Part shown: piece after piece, positions 48,700 through 60,618 of the stretch
Layout of the letters: each line of letters starts with the position of its first letter
How positions within the stretch are numbered: the first letter of the stretch is position 1
Assembly (NCBI GenBank): GCA_963691705.1
Contig: OY829540.1
Span: forward strand, 65,210,367-65,274,366
Source: Viola odorata
Taxonomy: Eukaryota > Streptophyta > Magnoliopsida > Malpighiales > Violaceae
DNA: 64,000 bases
Direction of reading: 5' to 3'
Notes under the pieces: model-generated
Told to the model about the DNA's origin: nothing
Seen by the model: the letters and a program-made list of their open reading frames with translations, nothing else
Databases searched by the model: none
Program-made: the position numbers and the translations under genes

Positions 48700-49956
48700 T
48701 GCAAGTGAGCAAGCAAAACTGGAAAATGAAAAAGGACCCGAATCCGGAACCCGATCCGATTAGAGGAGAGAGAGAAATGTATTGTTAGAGCGCTAAATTG
48801 GTGGAGGAAAGGACTAAATTTCGGTGCGGGCGTATCGGTCGGTGATGAAGTCAACTTTTTTTGTGTGTAGCTATTTCTTATTTTTAGTGGGTTATATTTT
48901 ATTTTCATATTTGACACCAGAAAGAGCGAAGAAAGTAGATGGAAAAAGCATCCGTGAAGAAATACGACTTTTCAATTTTTGTATAGTGCTTCTGGAAATT
49001 TTCTTTGATGGTCAATTGAAATAAAATGGTTAATTGATTAAAATATATCATGGAAAGAAATTATCCCTTCTGAGATCAACAATATTTGAATTAGATCAAT
49101 CTCTTACTTGAATGAGTGAAAAAAAAACGACAAGATACTCATTAGAAGCTTAAACTTACAAATTTTAATCAATTTTGTAAGTTTAGAGTCTTTTAATTGA
49201 ATAAGAATTTGGTAATTTGAGTAGGTATATTATGATCAGTTATGAATTATGATCTTAATCAACCAGAATAAACCAGTTGGTTCTCATTTCACATTTGCGA
49301 GTTGTAACAGTATACTTGTTTCTCTGTAAAAAAGGATAGAGAGAACTAGACTCGCAAATAAGGACCGGGAAGGGTAAATCCTGCGGCTGCAGTAAACATT
49401 GTTGTCATTTGGTCACATCATCGCTGGATGGGCAAATCGCTGCACGAAAGAATAGCTCCTCTCTTCTGAAGGCAACAGCGCTGGTTGCTCGAGTCGAAGT
49501 CCAAGAACCATCAACTCTTTGAAGGCAACAGCGTTAGCTCCTCGAGTTGAAGTCCAGGAACTATCAGCTCTTTGAAGCCGGCTGCTCTATACCAATACCA
49601 TTTGATTTCTCAGACTTGAATATTAATCAACTTTTTATTTCAAAATATCAATGAAAATAAAGACGCTTAAGGGAACCGGAGCATCAAAAAGTACCAAACA
49701 ATAAGCATGCTAGCAATTCAGAAATGAAAAGGGAACGAAAGAAAGAGTAAAATATAAAATAGACATATATATAGCCAAACAGTAGTCATTACATGCTTTC
49801 TTGACATTACACTGTAACAGCACAACCTTATACAAACCATTAACGATGAGTAACATAACTCACAAGAAACGAGATACACTTGCCCACAAAATATAGCACT
49901 AGTAATGAGACAACTCACCTCTAAACTATACAGCGGAACAATTCGCTCCAACATCA
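48700..49956. other. intergenic, MPK4 promoter and BPS1 3' side
   Basis: The MPK4 leader and promoter, then AT-rich DNA, a short tandem duplication at 49468-49573, and the 3' untranslated region of the BPS1-type gene. The frame at 48824-49024 (+) is not credible. Confidence 0.5.
49468..49573. repeat. 53-bp tandem duplication
   Basis: Two adjacent 53-bp units begin GAAGGCAACAGCG and contain CTCGAGT-GAAGTCCA and CTCTTT. They differ at about seven positions. No function is evident. Confidence 0.85.
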
Positions 49957-51015
49957 TCATCTCACAACTTGTTGTTCTACAGCACCGCTCAACATTGGGT
50001 TAGTGACAGAATCAGGCACTCTCAGATTACCAAGTAAAGCATCACGTCCAGTTAAGACTATCTTGAAGAAATCATCTACCTTCTTTGCAAGTACATCAAG
50101 TCCCAGAGAGAGGTTTTCTGCTAGCTTCCCCAAATCAGAAAACAAAGTCTTGAATGCTTCCAATTCAGTTGGTGCCAGCCCATCTTGGACCTTGGGATAC
50201 AGCTCCTGCACAGCCAAATCAACGCCATCTAATTCTTTTAAGACAGTGAACTTACCACTAGAAAACCTCTCTCTAATTTTACCATTTACATTAGTCTGAA
50301 GATCAGAGTAAGTTTGTCTCCAAAAAAAGGTTGTTGGGACATTCAAATCAATCAAATTCTTGGAAGAACCTGAGAAGGCAGCAGCAAGGACAGAACATAC
50401 AAACACTGTCTGCACCTTAACCCCATACATAGCACGCATCAACACCTTTCCCTTAGTTGAGTTCTTGACCTTTGGCAAACTCAAGGATCCCACAAGACTG
50501 TCTAAGATGGAGCCACAACTCTCAACTCTTTGATTTTTTTTACCAATGTGTTGCCTCCAGCTATCAAGGGATGCACGGGCACGGACAAATTGGTTGGTAG
50601 TGCCCGACTCCAAATGGTGCATGGCGCATTGAAGTAAGAGGTGACCTTGGTTCAAGCGTGTAAGCTCAGAGCTAAAAGCAATGCACATGTCGAGCAACTT
50701 CACACTGATGTCCAAGTAGATATCCACCCATTTATCATCCCAATCAGTCACAGGGAGCTCCAGATCTGTAATGAGAGACTTTATGTCACTGTGAGTCTCG
50801 CAGAGTGATTCCATAGCTGATTTCATCCATGTCAAGCTAATAACATCATCCTTGTCTTTTGGGATAAGCTTTTTCAACCTCTCTGCCAGGGTCTCTTCAA
50901 ACGAGTTCAGTAAAGAATTAAGCCTTGGAGATAACTGCGAGCTCTTTGGAGACACCATTCGAAAGGGATTTCCAAAAGAGAAGAAGGGGCGACTTGGCTC
51001 TTGTGGTTGACTCAT
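49957..51015 (-). CDS. BPS1: BPS1 (BYPASS1)-type protein
   Basis: Single coding exon, 352 residues. The start at 51015 (MSQPQEPSRPFFSFGNPF) is chosen because a 5'UTR intron ends at 51028, so the upstream in-frame ATGs at 51036 and 51033 lie inside the intron. The core resembles Arabidopsis BPS1: SWMKSAMESLCETH, LITDLELPV, DWDDKWVDIYLDISVKLLDM, AFSSELTRLNQGHLLLQ, NSTKGKVLMRAMYGVKV, AAAFSGSS and FFKIVLTGRDALL. A hydrophobic segment (VQTVFVCSVLAAAFSG) may be a membrane anchor. In Arabidopsis BPS1 restrains a root-derived mobile signal that arrests shoot growth; its biochemical activity is not known to me. A role here is inferred from homology. Confidence 0.92.
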   Translation of the reverse strand: MSQPQEPSRPFFSFGNPFRMVSPKSSQLSPRLNSLLNSFEETLAERLKKLIPKDKDDVISLTWMKSAMESLCETHSDIKSLITDLELPVTDWDDKWVDIYLDISVKLLDMCIAFSSELTRLNQGHLLLQCAMHHLESGTTNQFVRARASLDSWRQHIGKKNQRVESCGSILDSLVGSLSLPKVKNSTKGKVLMRAMYGVKVQTVFVCSVLAAAFSGSSKNLIDLNVPTTFFWRQTYSDLQTNVNGKIRERFSSGKFTVLKELDGVDLAVQELYPKVQDGLAPTELEAFKTLFSDLGKLAENLSLGLDVLAKKVDDFFKIVLTGRDALLGNLRVPDSVTNPMLSGAVEQQVVR

Positions 51016-51027
51016 TTGGATCGTTTT

Positions 51028-51603
51028 CTGCATCATAATTAGGAAAACAAAATAAAAAATCTAATTACAAAAATTCGATACCAAGAGTTTACAAAAAAGA
51101 ATTACAGCCAAGGTATACAGTCAATATATGGAAAGCATTCTATAGACTTCAATTTATAATTCCATAAATCCATTTGCAAAACCAGTCAAATTTACCAACA
51201 TGAGAATAGGGAATACAACTACTACTCCAACAAGGTATATTTTCTAACCTCCGCTTCCTGTTTCCATGGAAATTAGATACAACTCTCACCCATCCTCCCA
51301 TTAAGCAAACCTTCACTCCATAGAACCTAATTAAATCCTTAATTTATTTAGTAGTTCATGCACTGAACAATAGATCTACCAGGTAATCGACTTGATTTCT
51401 AATCCAACCACTGATCAAAAAAGCAAAACTAATCGACAAAAGAATTTCACAAAACTACAAAACTAATCTCAGCACACATGCTCTGAATCCATGCTTCATT
51501 TCACATAAATAATTCAATCAGAACCAAACAATATAAAGGAAAAAAGAACATGGATTAAACAAGATGAACTAAGTAACAGAGCAAATCGAACAATAAAACT
51601 TAC
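51028..51603 (-). other. 5'UTR intron of the BPS1-type gene
   Basis: The donor GTAAGT at 51603-51598 follows an untranslated exon containing CTAGGGTTTCG, and the acceptor TGCAG ends at 51028. The intron is rich in T on the coding strand. It removes the in-frame ATGs at 51036 and 51033. Confidence 0.72.
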
Positions 51604-52890
51604 CGAAACCCTAGATGTTGGACAGGAATCAAGATAAGCTGAACCGATACAAGAATCTACCCGATCTTTACAAAATTGATCAGGAAAAGAAAGAAAATCT
51701 AACCCTAGCCGCCTTTATTGACAACTAATATGTGCCAGATCTAAGAAAAAATCAAAGAGGAAAATAACAACAAAAAAAACACAAATAAAAAGATGAGAGG
51801 ACTCGTTTCTTTGAACAAGATTTTGCAGGTTTTGAGAGGAAGGAAGAAAGAAAGGACCAGAGGATTGTACCTGATTCAGTACGCGCGCAAGGATAAGAAA
51901 TGTCTCGGAAAGTAAGCGGAATAAGTTTGCTAATTGCAACCCGAAATTTCGTTGAAAGTTTCGGCTTTTTGTGTGTAGATGGCGAGGTTAGGTATGCTGA
52001 TTTTTACAATAAGGGAGAGGAAAAGAAGGCGTGACGGGCTGTTAAGTAAAAGTAATGACGGATGGGACACGTGTCGGACGGACGAAGAGGAAAGGGGATT
52101 AACGGATAGAAAGAGTTGATGAGATTTGTTTTGGTGACGGAAGTTGCATGACTGTCATGTTCACTATAGCATAATTTGTTTTCTCTTTTTCCCCTTAGAC
52201 GATTTTTACATACTAGTGTCTATGGGCACCAAGCTAGTCAATGTCCGCCATCCAACGGCTAGAAATTTTTGCTATTTTTTAAAACGAGAGTTTTTTCACT
52301 TGCCATGTATTGTCTCAAAATGATTTTTCTAATAAATATGGTAAGGGTATTTTGAAGAACAAAATATGAATTCTTATCTCAACTTGTACTTGTACGTTAA
52401 CATGTCTCATCTCATGGCCTATAATATCTACGGCGAATTGCTTTAAAAAAAACTCTAAAAATTACATTTTTTTAGTTATGGCCTTGTAAATTTTATAATT
52501 TTCTACAAAACAAAATTATTAAAAATTGAAAAAAAAAATTATGAGAACTGAGCTAAAGTGTACAAATTATAATGGAGTAAATCCAAAAGTTAGAAAAAAA
52601 ATTAATAAGAGAAACAAAAAAATATATTAAAAAGGGGAAATGCGCACACAAAAATTTAACTAATTAGAATTTGAGTTTAATTATTTTCCCAATTTCATAT
52701 AACAATATGGAAGAAAAAAATGTAATAGAACAATATGAATTTCTTTTTTAAAAAAGTTAATTATTTTATTAAGTATAATTACAATATAAGGAATCAAAGT
52801 CGTGACATATGTCATAAAGACAACATGCACTAACCAATTGAACTAAAACTTCATGTGCTAGTTTTCTAAAAAATTGAATTTTTACTAAAA
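51604..52890. other. BPS1 leader and promoter, then AT-rich DNA
   Basis: The untranslated first exon and upstream promoter of the BPS1-type gene lie in the first few hundred bases. A further GTACAA donor near 51870 hints at a second leader intron, not resolved. The remainder is AT-rich and shows no gene. Confidence 0.45.
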
Positions 52891-52892
52891 GA

Positions 52893-53655
52893 GTAATGTT
52901 ATACCACAGACTGTCAGCCGGAATACACAAGCATCATTCCCTATTTATAAAATTGCCATCTCACTATAATTAGAAAAATGTCACCCTACTATATTTACGA
53001 AATTGTCATTATGTTCTAGGTTTTCCTCCTCCCTCAAACAGACTCGAACTTCATTCCGCCTCCCTCCTCCATACCCAAGCTCTCTCGGCCACCAACTATT
53101 CTTTATCGCTATAGAATCATATTTCAGAACTAATCACAAGCATCTCACAGAACTTAACACCATCAACAAAAATCCATAAAATCCAGCATACCAAACACAC
53201 AAGCATGTGATGCGATCAATCAAAAGTTTAAATAACTCTACGACACTAAACAAACAGTCAAAAATCAAATAGATCATCATCATCATCCCTAATTCTTCCA
53301 ACTTATTGTAGCAATAAATAATTGCAAATTAACAATCGCTAAGCAGAAAAGAAATGAAAAACTCACTTGAATTTGATGGCCAAGAGCTAGGGTCCTAAGC
53401 AGAGAAACATGTGGCGTTAGAGGTGGCGGTGGAGGTGGGTTAGGTGGTGGCCGAGAGAGCTTAGGTATGGAGGAGGGAGGCGAAATGAAGTTCGGGTCTG
53501 TTTGAGAGAGGAGGAAAACCTAAAATACAATGGCAATTTTGTAAATATAGTAGGGTGGCATTTTGTAATTAAAATGAGATGACAATTTTGTAAATAGGGA
53601 ATGACATGAACACGCTTGTGTATTCGGGCTGACAGTTCGTGCGGTATACCATTAC
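52893..53655. mobile_element. foldback / MULE-like element with about 200-bp TIRs
   Basis: The left end (GTAATGTTATACCACAGACT) and the reverse complement of the right end (GTAATGGTATACCGCACGAA) start an inverted repeat that extends about 200 bp on each side, through CTGTCAGCC, GAATACACAAGC, several AAAATTGCCAT-type units, TAGGTTTTCCTCC and GGCCACCAACTA-like sequence. The centre is only about 340 bp and non-coding. A clean target duplication is not visible (CTAAAA is present on both sides). The AAATTGCCAT units recall the MULE MITE in DUF241 copy B. Confidence 0.8.
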
Positions 53656-55611
53656 AGCCCCTAAAATACTTTAATTCTGTTTTCAATTAAAAATACTATA
53701 ATTGAATTGCGTAATCTAGTTAATACTTCAATTTTGTTGATGGGCCGACACGGGCCTTGGTGGCTACAACTTGTTCAATATGTTGCTAAATGTTTGGCGT
53801 GAGGTTGTAATTGTTTTTTTTTCCAGCTATAAAATATATTTCTAAGCACACTAGCTGAGACTGTTTCTTCTTATAATAATATTTATAATAATTAATAATT
53901 ATTTTTATATAATAATTAAATGTACAATTTTTTTTATTTAAAAAATGAGAGCGTTATAAAAATGCATGTACATTGTATACAGTTTTATTTATCGATTAAT
54001 ACGGCACAACAATTTTAGACTAACAAGCTATCTTGTAATGCCTAAGACAACAAGTAAGACCCAGTCTGAGTTGGTCGGTCAGATTGATAGAATCCGGATT
54101 TGAGTACCGACCTAGAATAGCTAAATCTAAATTCGGTGTCGTCAAATACACAAAATATCAGTCAATTTTGAAAAGGGAAAAAAAAATCGGTCAAACACTC
54201 GTTTAAACCCGGTTTTATCAAAAAATCATATTAGTTTTCTTTTTTCAATTTAAATATTTATTTCGTTTATATGTATATAACTTTTTATTTAAAAGTTTTC
54301 ATTATTCTTGTAAATTTGTTTATAAATAATACTCACTCCGGATTCTCTTAAATGACGTTTTAGGTTAAAAAAATTGGTATCAAGTAAATGACATTTCGCA
54401 ATTTTTTTCAGCACTTTATAATTAATTTATTCAATATGGAAGAAAAAGAAGAGTGCTTATTCATCAGTTTATTTAATATAGAAGAGAGTATTAAGTGATA
54501 TGTGACGTTTTAAAATTGGGTATGAGAATTAAGGTAGTAATTGGTGAGAGTATTTTTAATATTAAACAATTGTCATTTATCAGAATTCGAAGAGAGTATA
54601 AACTTTTGTAACAATTGACATGTTTATAGCGTAGGCTTGCCTTGGTAAGGCTCGATCTTTACTTTTCCCATACCGATCACATTTTATATCAGTAATTATT
54701 TATTTAAATAAAAATAAAAATATAATTTAATTAAGAACATATAAATTTTAATCATATGTTAACCCTAATAACAATATAGTGATATGACCTCATGTACGAA
54801 TTTCAACTCTGTTGAAAAATTAACGTGACAAAAATGTAATGGACGCTCCGTCCCATTCCCATCCCATCTTCTAATAGTTAGAAGAAGAAAAGAAAAGAAA
54901 AGGGGAAGCAAAATTCATCATCTTTCTAGAATGTGCAAATGGGAACCATTTGAGCAAATATTGGACTCCGCAGAGTCATTAATGAGCAAGTTATCGTATA
55001 AGTATCTCACACCTTTACATGTTACAAATTTATTTCATAGAAATTTCGCCTACTTAAAGTAATATACCGTTAGAGCGGTATAGACATGATCGGTATGATT
55101 GAGATTGATTATATTTCACAACACCATTTTTTCTACTCTCCCAATTTGAACCTAAAATTAGAGTTACAAATAGACAAATATCATATCACTCTCCCACTAC
55201 GGCTAGTCATAAACTCTTCATAAAAAGACAAACTAGGACCATCCTTTCCGTATTCAACCTTCAAAAGAAATTGAAAAAAGAAGAAGAATCTCTACGCCAC
55301 TTAAAGGTTGTTACTTGTGTTATAATAAACCAAAAATAATATTAAAAACATAATTTATTCCAAAATAGATATACTGTATTAAACTTCATCAAAAAATTGA
55401 TTGCAGTTGAGTGAGGCAAATTGTTAATTCGTCTTTAACTCAACTTTTAAGTTCTAAGTTCGTAAAAACAGAGCAAATTAAAAAGTTTGGCTAGCATCAC
55501 GTCTATATATGCGAATGAACCCGCAGCAGTTGGATATGATTAGAAATTTGTGTCATGTTGTCCTCCCCTTAGCAATTAACAACGTCTGCAATCTAGCGAT
55601 AGTCTCATTTT
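53656..55611. other. AT-rich intergenic DNA
   Basis: No gene is seen. A Stowaway-like element lies at 54332-54596. The rest is AT-rich with scattered short repeats. Confidence 0.5.
54332..54596. mobile_element. Stowaway-like MITE
   Basis: Left end CTCACTCCGGATTCTCTTAA and right end (reverse complement) CTCTCTTCGAATTCTGATAA are imperfect inverted repeats that share ATTCT and TAAATGAC. TA flanks both ends. At 265 bp it is longer and more diverged than the one at 16803. It is non-coding. Confidence 0.7.
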
Positions 55612-56546
55612 TATTAAGGCAATTGAGGATGAGGTAGGTGTTATTACCTCAATGCTGAAAGAATATGAGGAGGCGTCTAGTTAAGAGGTTAATTTGGAAA
55701 AATTAGAGGTATGTTTCGATAAAAAACGTAGGTGAAGATGCTAGAGAACTTGTCAAGGCTAGACTAGGAATGGTGGGAGTGGAATCTCATGAAAGGTATT
55801 TAGAGCTTCAGTATCTTTTAGCCGCTCAAAGAAGGAGATGATGTTCACTCCCATTCGGGAGAGGATTTGCAGGCGTCTAGTTGGTTGGAAAGAGAAAAAA
55901 TTATTCCAGCCAGGGAGGGAAGAGCTGATTAAGTCTGTTATTCAGTCTATACCAACGTATATGATGAGTTGTTTTGAAATTCCCACCTCTATAAGTGACG
56001 AGTTGGAAAAAAACTACAAGGAGATTCTAGTGGGGGGGAGAGATTCCGGATGAGCGAACTATTCCTTAAATTCTGGAAAGGCTAAATTTGATTTTTGGGA
56101 TAGGGTTTCGAGTATTGAAGGAGATAACCGAGTGGAGTGGCTAGCCGCGACTAGGTTAGCTCTAGATGAGACGATTCTTGAGTAACTTATTTCAATCCTC
56201 TAGTCTTTATAAACGTAGAGGAATAGTAAGATTTTCCGTCAGGTTGAGGAATCAATCCAAGATGTTGTAATTAGGGGAGAGAAGTTGTTGTCAGAGTTTA
56301 AGGAGGCCTGATTGCCGAAGCAAGTGCCTCCTGCACCGACGACCATCCCCTTAGACCGAAATGGCAGCCTCCCTCGGGGGGTGTGGTCAAGGTGAACACG
56401 GATGCGACAGTGGAGAATATGGTAACTGGTCTAGGATTTATCGCAAGGGATTCTAAGAGCTCGTCGGTTTTCTCAGGTGTCATTTTTCTTCCGTACAGAT
56501 CGGAGGCGCAAACAACGGAGGCCCTAGCACTCAGAGGTGTCATAAC
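55612..56546 (+). pseudogene. decayed LINE ORF2 fragment with RNase H
   Basis: Several frames in order: EYEEASS and VNLEKLEV (RT C-terminal), SHERYL, ERICRRLVGWKEKKLFQPGR, EELIKSVIQSIPTYMMSCFE (the region after RT in plant LINEs), then from about 56370 an RNase H-like segment, VVKVNTDATV, GLGFIARDSKSS and RSEAQTTEALALRGV, with the expected Asp and Glu. Stops and frameshifts separate the parts. It is cut at 56546 by a solo LTR and resumes at 59721. Confidence 0.8.
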
Positions 56547-57286
56547 TGTTGCTACCCGAATTTTGACTTACGTCACAACCTTTTTCGTTTATTACATGTC
56601 ATATTAATAGCTCGTTTACGTTAAATTTCTATCGATTTTTGATCAAAGACTATCTATTTTAATATTTCATGTCATTTTGTGTCTTTTAAATTTTTCGTAT
56701 TTTTCTCGTATTTTCGACTAAAACCGTATTTTTCGGTTTTCGTCAACGTATTTACGTATTTTTATGTTTATCACATTCAATACCTCGTCTAGGTCAAGTT
56801 CTTGTCGATTCTTGGTCCTAGTCTAGTTTATTTAAAATTCCGTGTCATCTCGTGCCTTTTTAGTTTCTCGTACTTTTAACTGTCTTTATTCGAACTTTTC
56901 TCAGTCTCGAATAAGTTTTCTCAGACCAAGGCTCCAACGCACTCGTTCTTTGTTTGATAATTACGTACTAATTTTCCCTTTCACGCCACCGTGCTCAATT
57001 TCGTTCAATTTTTGTCGTAAGGACATTTATTTTTGCGCGCGAACGTTTTGACACTTCCGAAAGAGAAAATAAACACGTCACCTCAACTTTCGCGTTTATT
57101 CACTGTATATTAGTTTTCTCGGCTTATTTTTCTACACATAGTTGGATCTCGCTTTGGGTTTATTTTCGTTTTCAAGCGATTTCACTCGTACAAAAATATC
57201 CCATTCGTACCCCAAAAATAGGATAAATGTTACATAAATGCCATTTAATTCCTTCTCATCCTCCAGCTCGGTTCCAGCTTGCCTTG

Positions 57287-57344
57287 CTCATCACCTAGCC
57301 ACACAATCAAACTTGCTCACCACCTAGCCACACAATCAAACTTG
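57287..57344. repeat. 29-bp tandem repeat in the LTR, two copies
   Basis: Two adjacent copies of a 29-bp unit containing CACCTAGCCACACAATCAAA lie about 130 bases upstream of the LTR TATA box, so they may be promoter elements. Confidence 0.85.
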
Positions 57345-58329
57345 CTCACCACTCCGGGCACTGTTCATCATCATCATTGTCTTTCTTTTCTTCCCGTCCA
57401 TTTGCAGCCACAAGCCGGAACCGACTCCAACTTTTTTTCTTCCTCTATAAATAGCAACCTTCAAGCAACAAATCAAGGGCACCAAATCCTCCTCTTAATC
57501 ACCATTTCTAGCATTACCTTCTTGGAAAAATAGCTCTCCCGGAGAGGTAAGCTACCCCTCTCTCTAGTTTCTTTAATTTTCATTTTCCCTTGTAATGCAT
57601 GAATAAACTGTAGAAACTTGTCTAAAATGCTTAGTTTTCATGTTAGCAATGCTTTCCTTTCTTCAATTTAATTGTATAATGCTTTAGCTAATTAATAGCC
57701 ATAGATGCATATTAATTAGCTTGCTTTTCCATGCAAAATTGATGACGTTTTGGACTTGTTTTTCTTGCTGTTTTTGTGGATTTTATTTTCTGTTTTGCTA
57801 CCTTAATTATTGCCAACCATTTTGGGTAAGAATGGTGAAGGATTGAAAAGTGAGTAAATGGCCATGGTGGCCGGCTGGGAAATGAAGAAAGGAGGAAGAA
57901 GAAGGGTAAGGGCGGGAAAGAAGAAAGGCAAAGGTGATGGGCTTGATTTTATCACAAGCCCATCTTGATTAAATGAAAGTTGGGCTTGATTTCATCACAA
58001 GCCCAGCCACTGTTTTGGACTAAAATAGCGGGCTCGGCCCATTTAATTTCGTACAAGAGTTTCGTATACGTGTTGTTAATTTTTCGTACAACTTTCGTGT
58101 TTAAATTCTCGTAATTTTTGCATGCTTTAAATACTTTGTTTTAAATTAAAATTTGGGCTTGGCTTGTGCCAAGCCCATTTTTTAATGTCCAAAAATCCCT
58201 TGTGGGGCCCACTTATTTCGTATATGCCATGTACAATGTATTTCGTATATGCCATGTATAATTTGCTTCGTATATGCCATGAACAATTTTCATACTAATA
58301 TTTCATGAATAATTCGTATGCTTGTATGC

Positions 58330-58725
58330 CATGATTTAAATAAACGTGTTTATACCATGTTTTATTTAATTAAATGCTTGCATGAGTTAATTGATTTATT
58401 TATGCGATGCCTTATTTAATTAAATACTTACATGATTTAAATAATTTATTTATGCCATGTTTTATTTAACCAAATGCTTGTATGATTTAAATATTTTATT
58501 TATGTCATGTTGTATTTAATTAAATGTTTACATGATTTAAATATTTTATTTATTTATGCTTTGTTTAATTAAATGCTTACATGATTTAAATAATTTTTTT
58601 ATGTCATGTTTTATTTAATTAAATGCTTGCATGATTTAAATAATTTGTTTATAACATGTTCTATTTAATTAAATGTTTGCATGTTTTAAATGATTTGTTC
58701 ATTTGCTATGCCATGTTTATTTAAT
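58330..58725. repeat. about 50-bp AT-rich minisatellite in the LTR
   Basis: Roughly eight imperfect units with the pattern CATGATTTAAATAATTTATT, then TATGCCATGTTTTATTTAAT, then TAAATGCTTG. Differences between units show that it is not recent. It expands the LTR length. Confidence 0.85.
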
Positions 58726-59720
58726 TAATTGTCTATTCGTCATAAATTAAATAAATGTTTGCATGCGCTTTTCTTATTTATTTATTTTCGAAAACGTTGC
58801 TAACACTCTCAATTTGCAAGGAAGATCAAGAGCACGCAACGCAAGTACGTCTTTCTTCTAAGTCTCTCTTATTTATTTAATGTCTTTTGCAAATATTATT
58901 TTCATGTGTGTTATTTTAAAAATGCTAAAAAGCTTATAATCGTATGCGTGATAAAATCAACCCACATGCTTACATGTTGACATCACTTGCGTTTAAATGC
59001 CATGAGATTAATTGCTTTCTTGTTAAATGATATGCATGGTGGTTTCAATCCCACACAGTTATTTGCATTCATGAAAACGTACGATGTTAGCATTGCCCAT
59101 GTTAGGATCACGTAGTAATCAATTAATTAATCATGCATGGCTCAATGAAAAGGGGGAACGTCCGCTCTAGCATAACGAACAAACGGTAACCCCGTCCTTC
59201 GTGTCCCGATCGGAAATAACATGTCCCTACGAAAATGCTAAGATGTAACGTCACCTTTGAGGGCCAAATCGTGTAAAAAATGTTTAGATAATCGAAAAGT
59301 GACCCAATTCTAGTACGGGGATTCAGCCGACATGATTCAATCATTTGCCTATGTAAATGGTTGGAAAGTGGCCTGGATTCGTAGGAAGGAGGAGGTCGAC
59401 ATGCTTCGATCGTTTAAACAAATCTTTGTATATCAAAACTGTCTTTAAACACCTTTATAACCGGTAACCTATTTTAGGGTGTGACTTGGGTGCCTAACAC
59501 CTTCCCAAGTCCACAATACGACCTCGAACCGTTGGTCAATGGTTTAGACCAATTGTGCCTTAGGTTTTTATTTTTATGCCATGACGCTTAGGTTCCTTAA
59601 ACCTTAGAAATTAGGGTGGCGACTTCATTGTATTATGCGAAGCATCCATTTATGCTTAGCATCCTCCGCGAACCTTTAAACTCATTTTCAACGAACGAAA
59701 AAAGGGGGTGCGACAATAAC

Positions 59721-59805
59721 GCAAGCCTGACAATGGGGTGTGATAGAATTATAGTTGAGTTGGGCTGCTTAGTGAATATCTTGGCTCTGACTTCCTGCTG
59801 AATTA
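59721..59805 (+). pseudogene. continuation of the decayed LINE RNase H
   Basis: Immediately after the solo LTR and its ATAAC duplication, one frame reads ASLTMGCDRIIVELGCLVN, which fits the RNase H helix and strand after EALALRG (family pattern VELDC/VEGDS). It is then lost near the copia LTR. Confidence 0.6.
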
Positions 59806-59849
59806 TACAGGTTTGGTACTGGAGGATGATAAACAATAATAGGCCTAGA

Positions 59850-59873
59850 GGGGGGGGGGGGGGGGGGGGGGGG
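59850..59873. repeat. 24-bp G homopolymer
   Basis: An unbroken run of 24 G on + near the end of the copia LTR. The length is doubtful in any assembly. It may form a G-quadruplex. Confidence 0.85.
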
Positions 59874-60034
59874 TGAATAGGCACTTCAAAAAATCTGCAC
59901 ACAAGAGAAGAGAGAATAGCAAACACAAGATGTATAGTGGTTCCAATTCACAACCGAATTGTACTCCACTACCTAAGAGTCCTCCTCTTAGGATTTTCGA
60001 ATGCAAACCTTTGCTATTCACTTGAGCTTTTACG

Positions 60035-60190
60035 GGTTCAGCTCACAACCTTACAATTGGTTTTCCGGGGCTCACCAACAACCTTACAAGTAGTTTTTCA
60101 CGGGCTAAACTACAACCTATAGTTTTTCAAGGCACAACTATAACCTATGGTTTTTCAAGGGCTCAACCACAAACCTAAGTTCTCTTTCAA
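60035..60190. repeat. imperfect about 30-bp repeats in the copia LTR
   Basis: About five diverged units, each with an ACAACCTNTAG-like part followed by TTTTTCAAGG. They are arranged head to tail. Confidence 0.7.
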
Positions 60191-60618
60191 TGGGATGAGA
60201 ACACTACCCTTAACCCAAAAGTGTTAGGTACACTTTTCAAACCTTAACAATAATTTTGTATAAATTATGCAACAAACAATTGGTGTACAAAATGAATACT
60301 TGTATGAATAAATTCAACACCAATAAATGAACAATTTACGTCAAGAAGAAAGCTTTGAAAGAACTCACAAAATGACACAAGTGAAGAATGAAATCTTTGA
60401 AGATAGCTTGTGTAAGAGAATTTCAGATTTTGGGAGTTTGTAAATGATGATTTGTGTATAAGAGCTTTCTTGTGGTTCTACTTGTTCTACTACTTGTCTA
60501 ACTCATCTAGGATGAGTATAAATACTCTTTGATGGATGGATGATCAGACAAGAGAGTATGGAGTCAAAAGGAGCCGTTTTTAGTGGACAAAATGACTGTT
60601 GAGAAACTAGCCGTTGGG

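Larger units (their letters stand above)
56547..59715 (+). mobile_element. solo LTR of a Tat/Ogre-like Ty3/gypsy element
   Basis: The LTR is 3169 bp, begins TGTTGCTACCC and ends GGGTGCGACA, which are imperfect inverted repeats. It is flanked by the 5-bp repeat ATAAC (56542-56546, 59716-59720), which proves a single insertion. No primer site or internal domain follows, so it is a solo LTR. The end (AAAAGGGGGTGCGACA) and the GGTGGCGACTTC motif near 59613 are of a kind seen in Tat-lineage elements. TATAAATA at about 57446 is a probable LTR promoter. It has split the RNase H remnant of an older LINE. Confidence 0.85.

Noticed and set aside
49957..51015. Treating the BPS1-type gene as a member of the DUF241 array
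   Set aside because: Databases may group them loosely, but length, motifs, strand and 5'UTR intron differ, and direct sequence likeness is weak.
53417..53686. An 89-codon frame
   Set aside because: It lies inside the inverted-repeat arm of the foldback element and resembles no protein.
59633..59926. A proline-rich frame on the minus strand
   Set aside because: The prolines come only from the 24-base G run; the frame crosses three different sequence elements.
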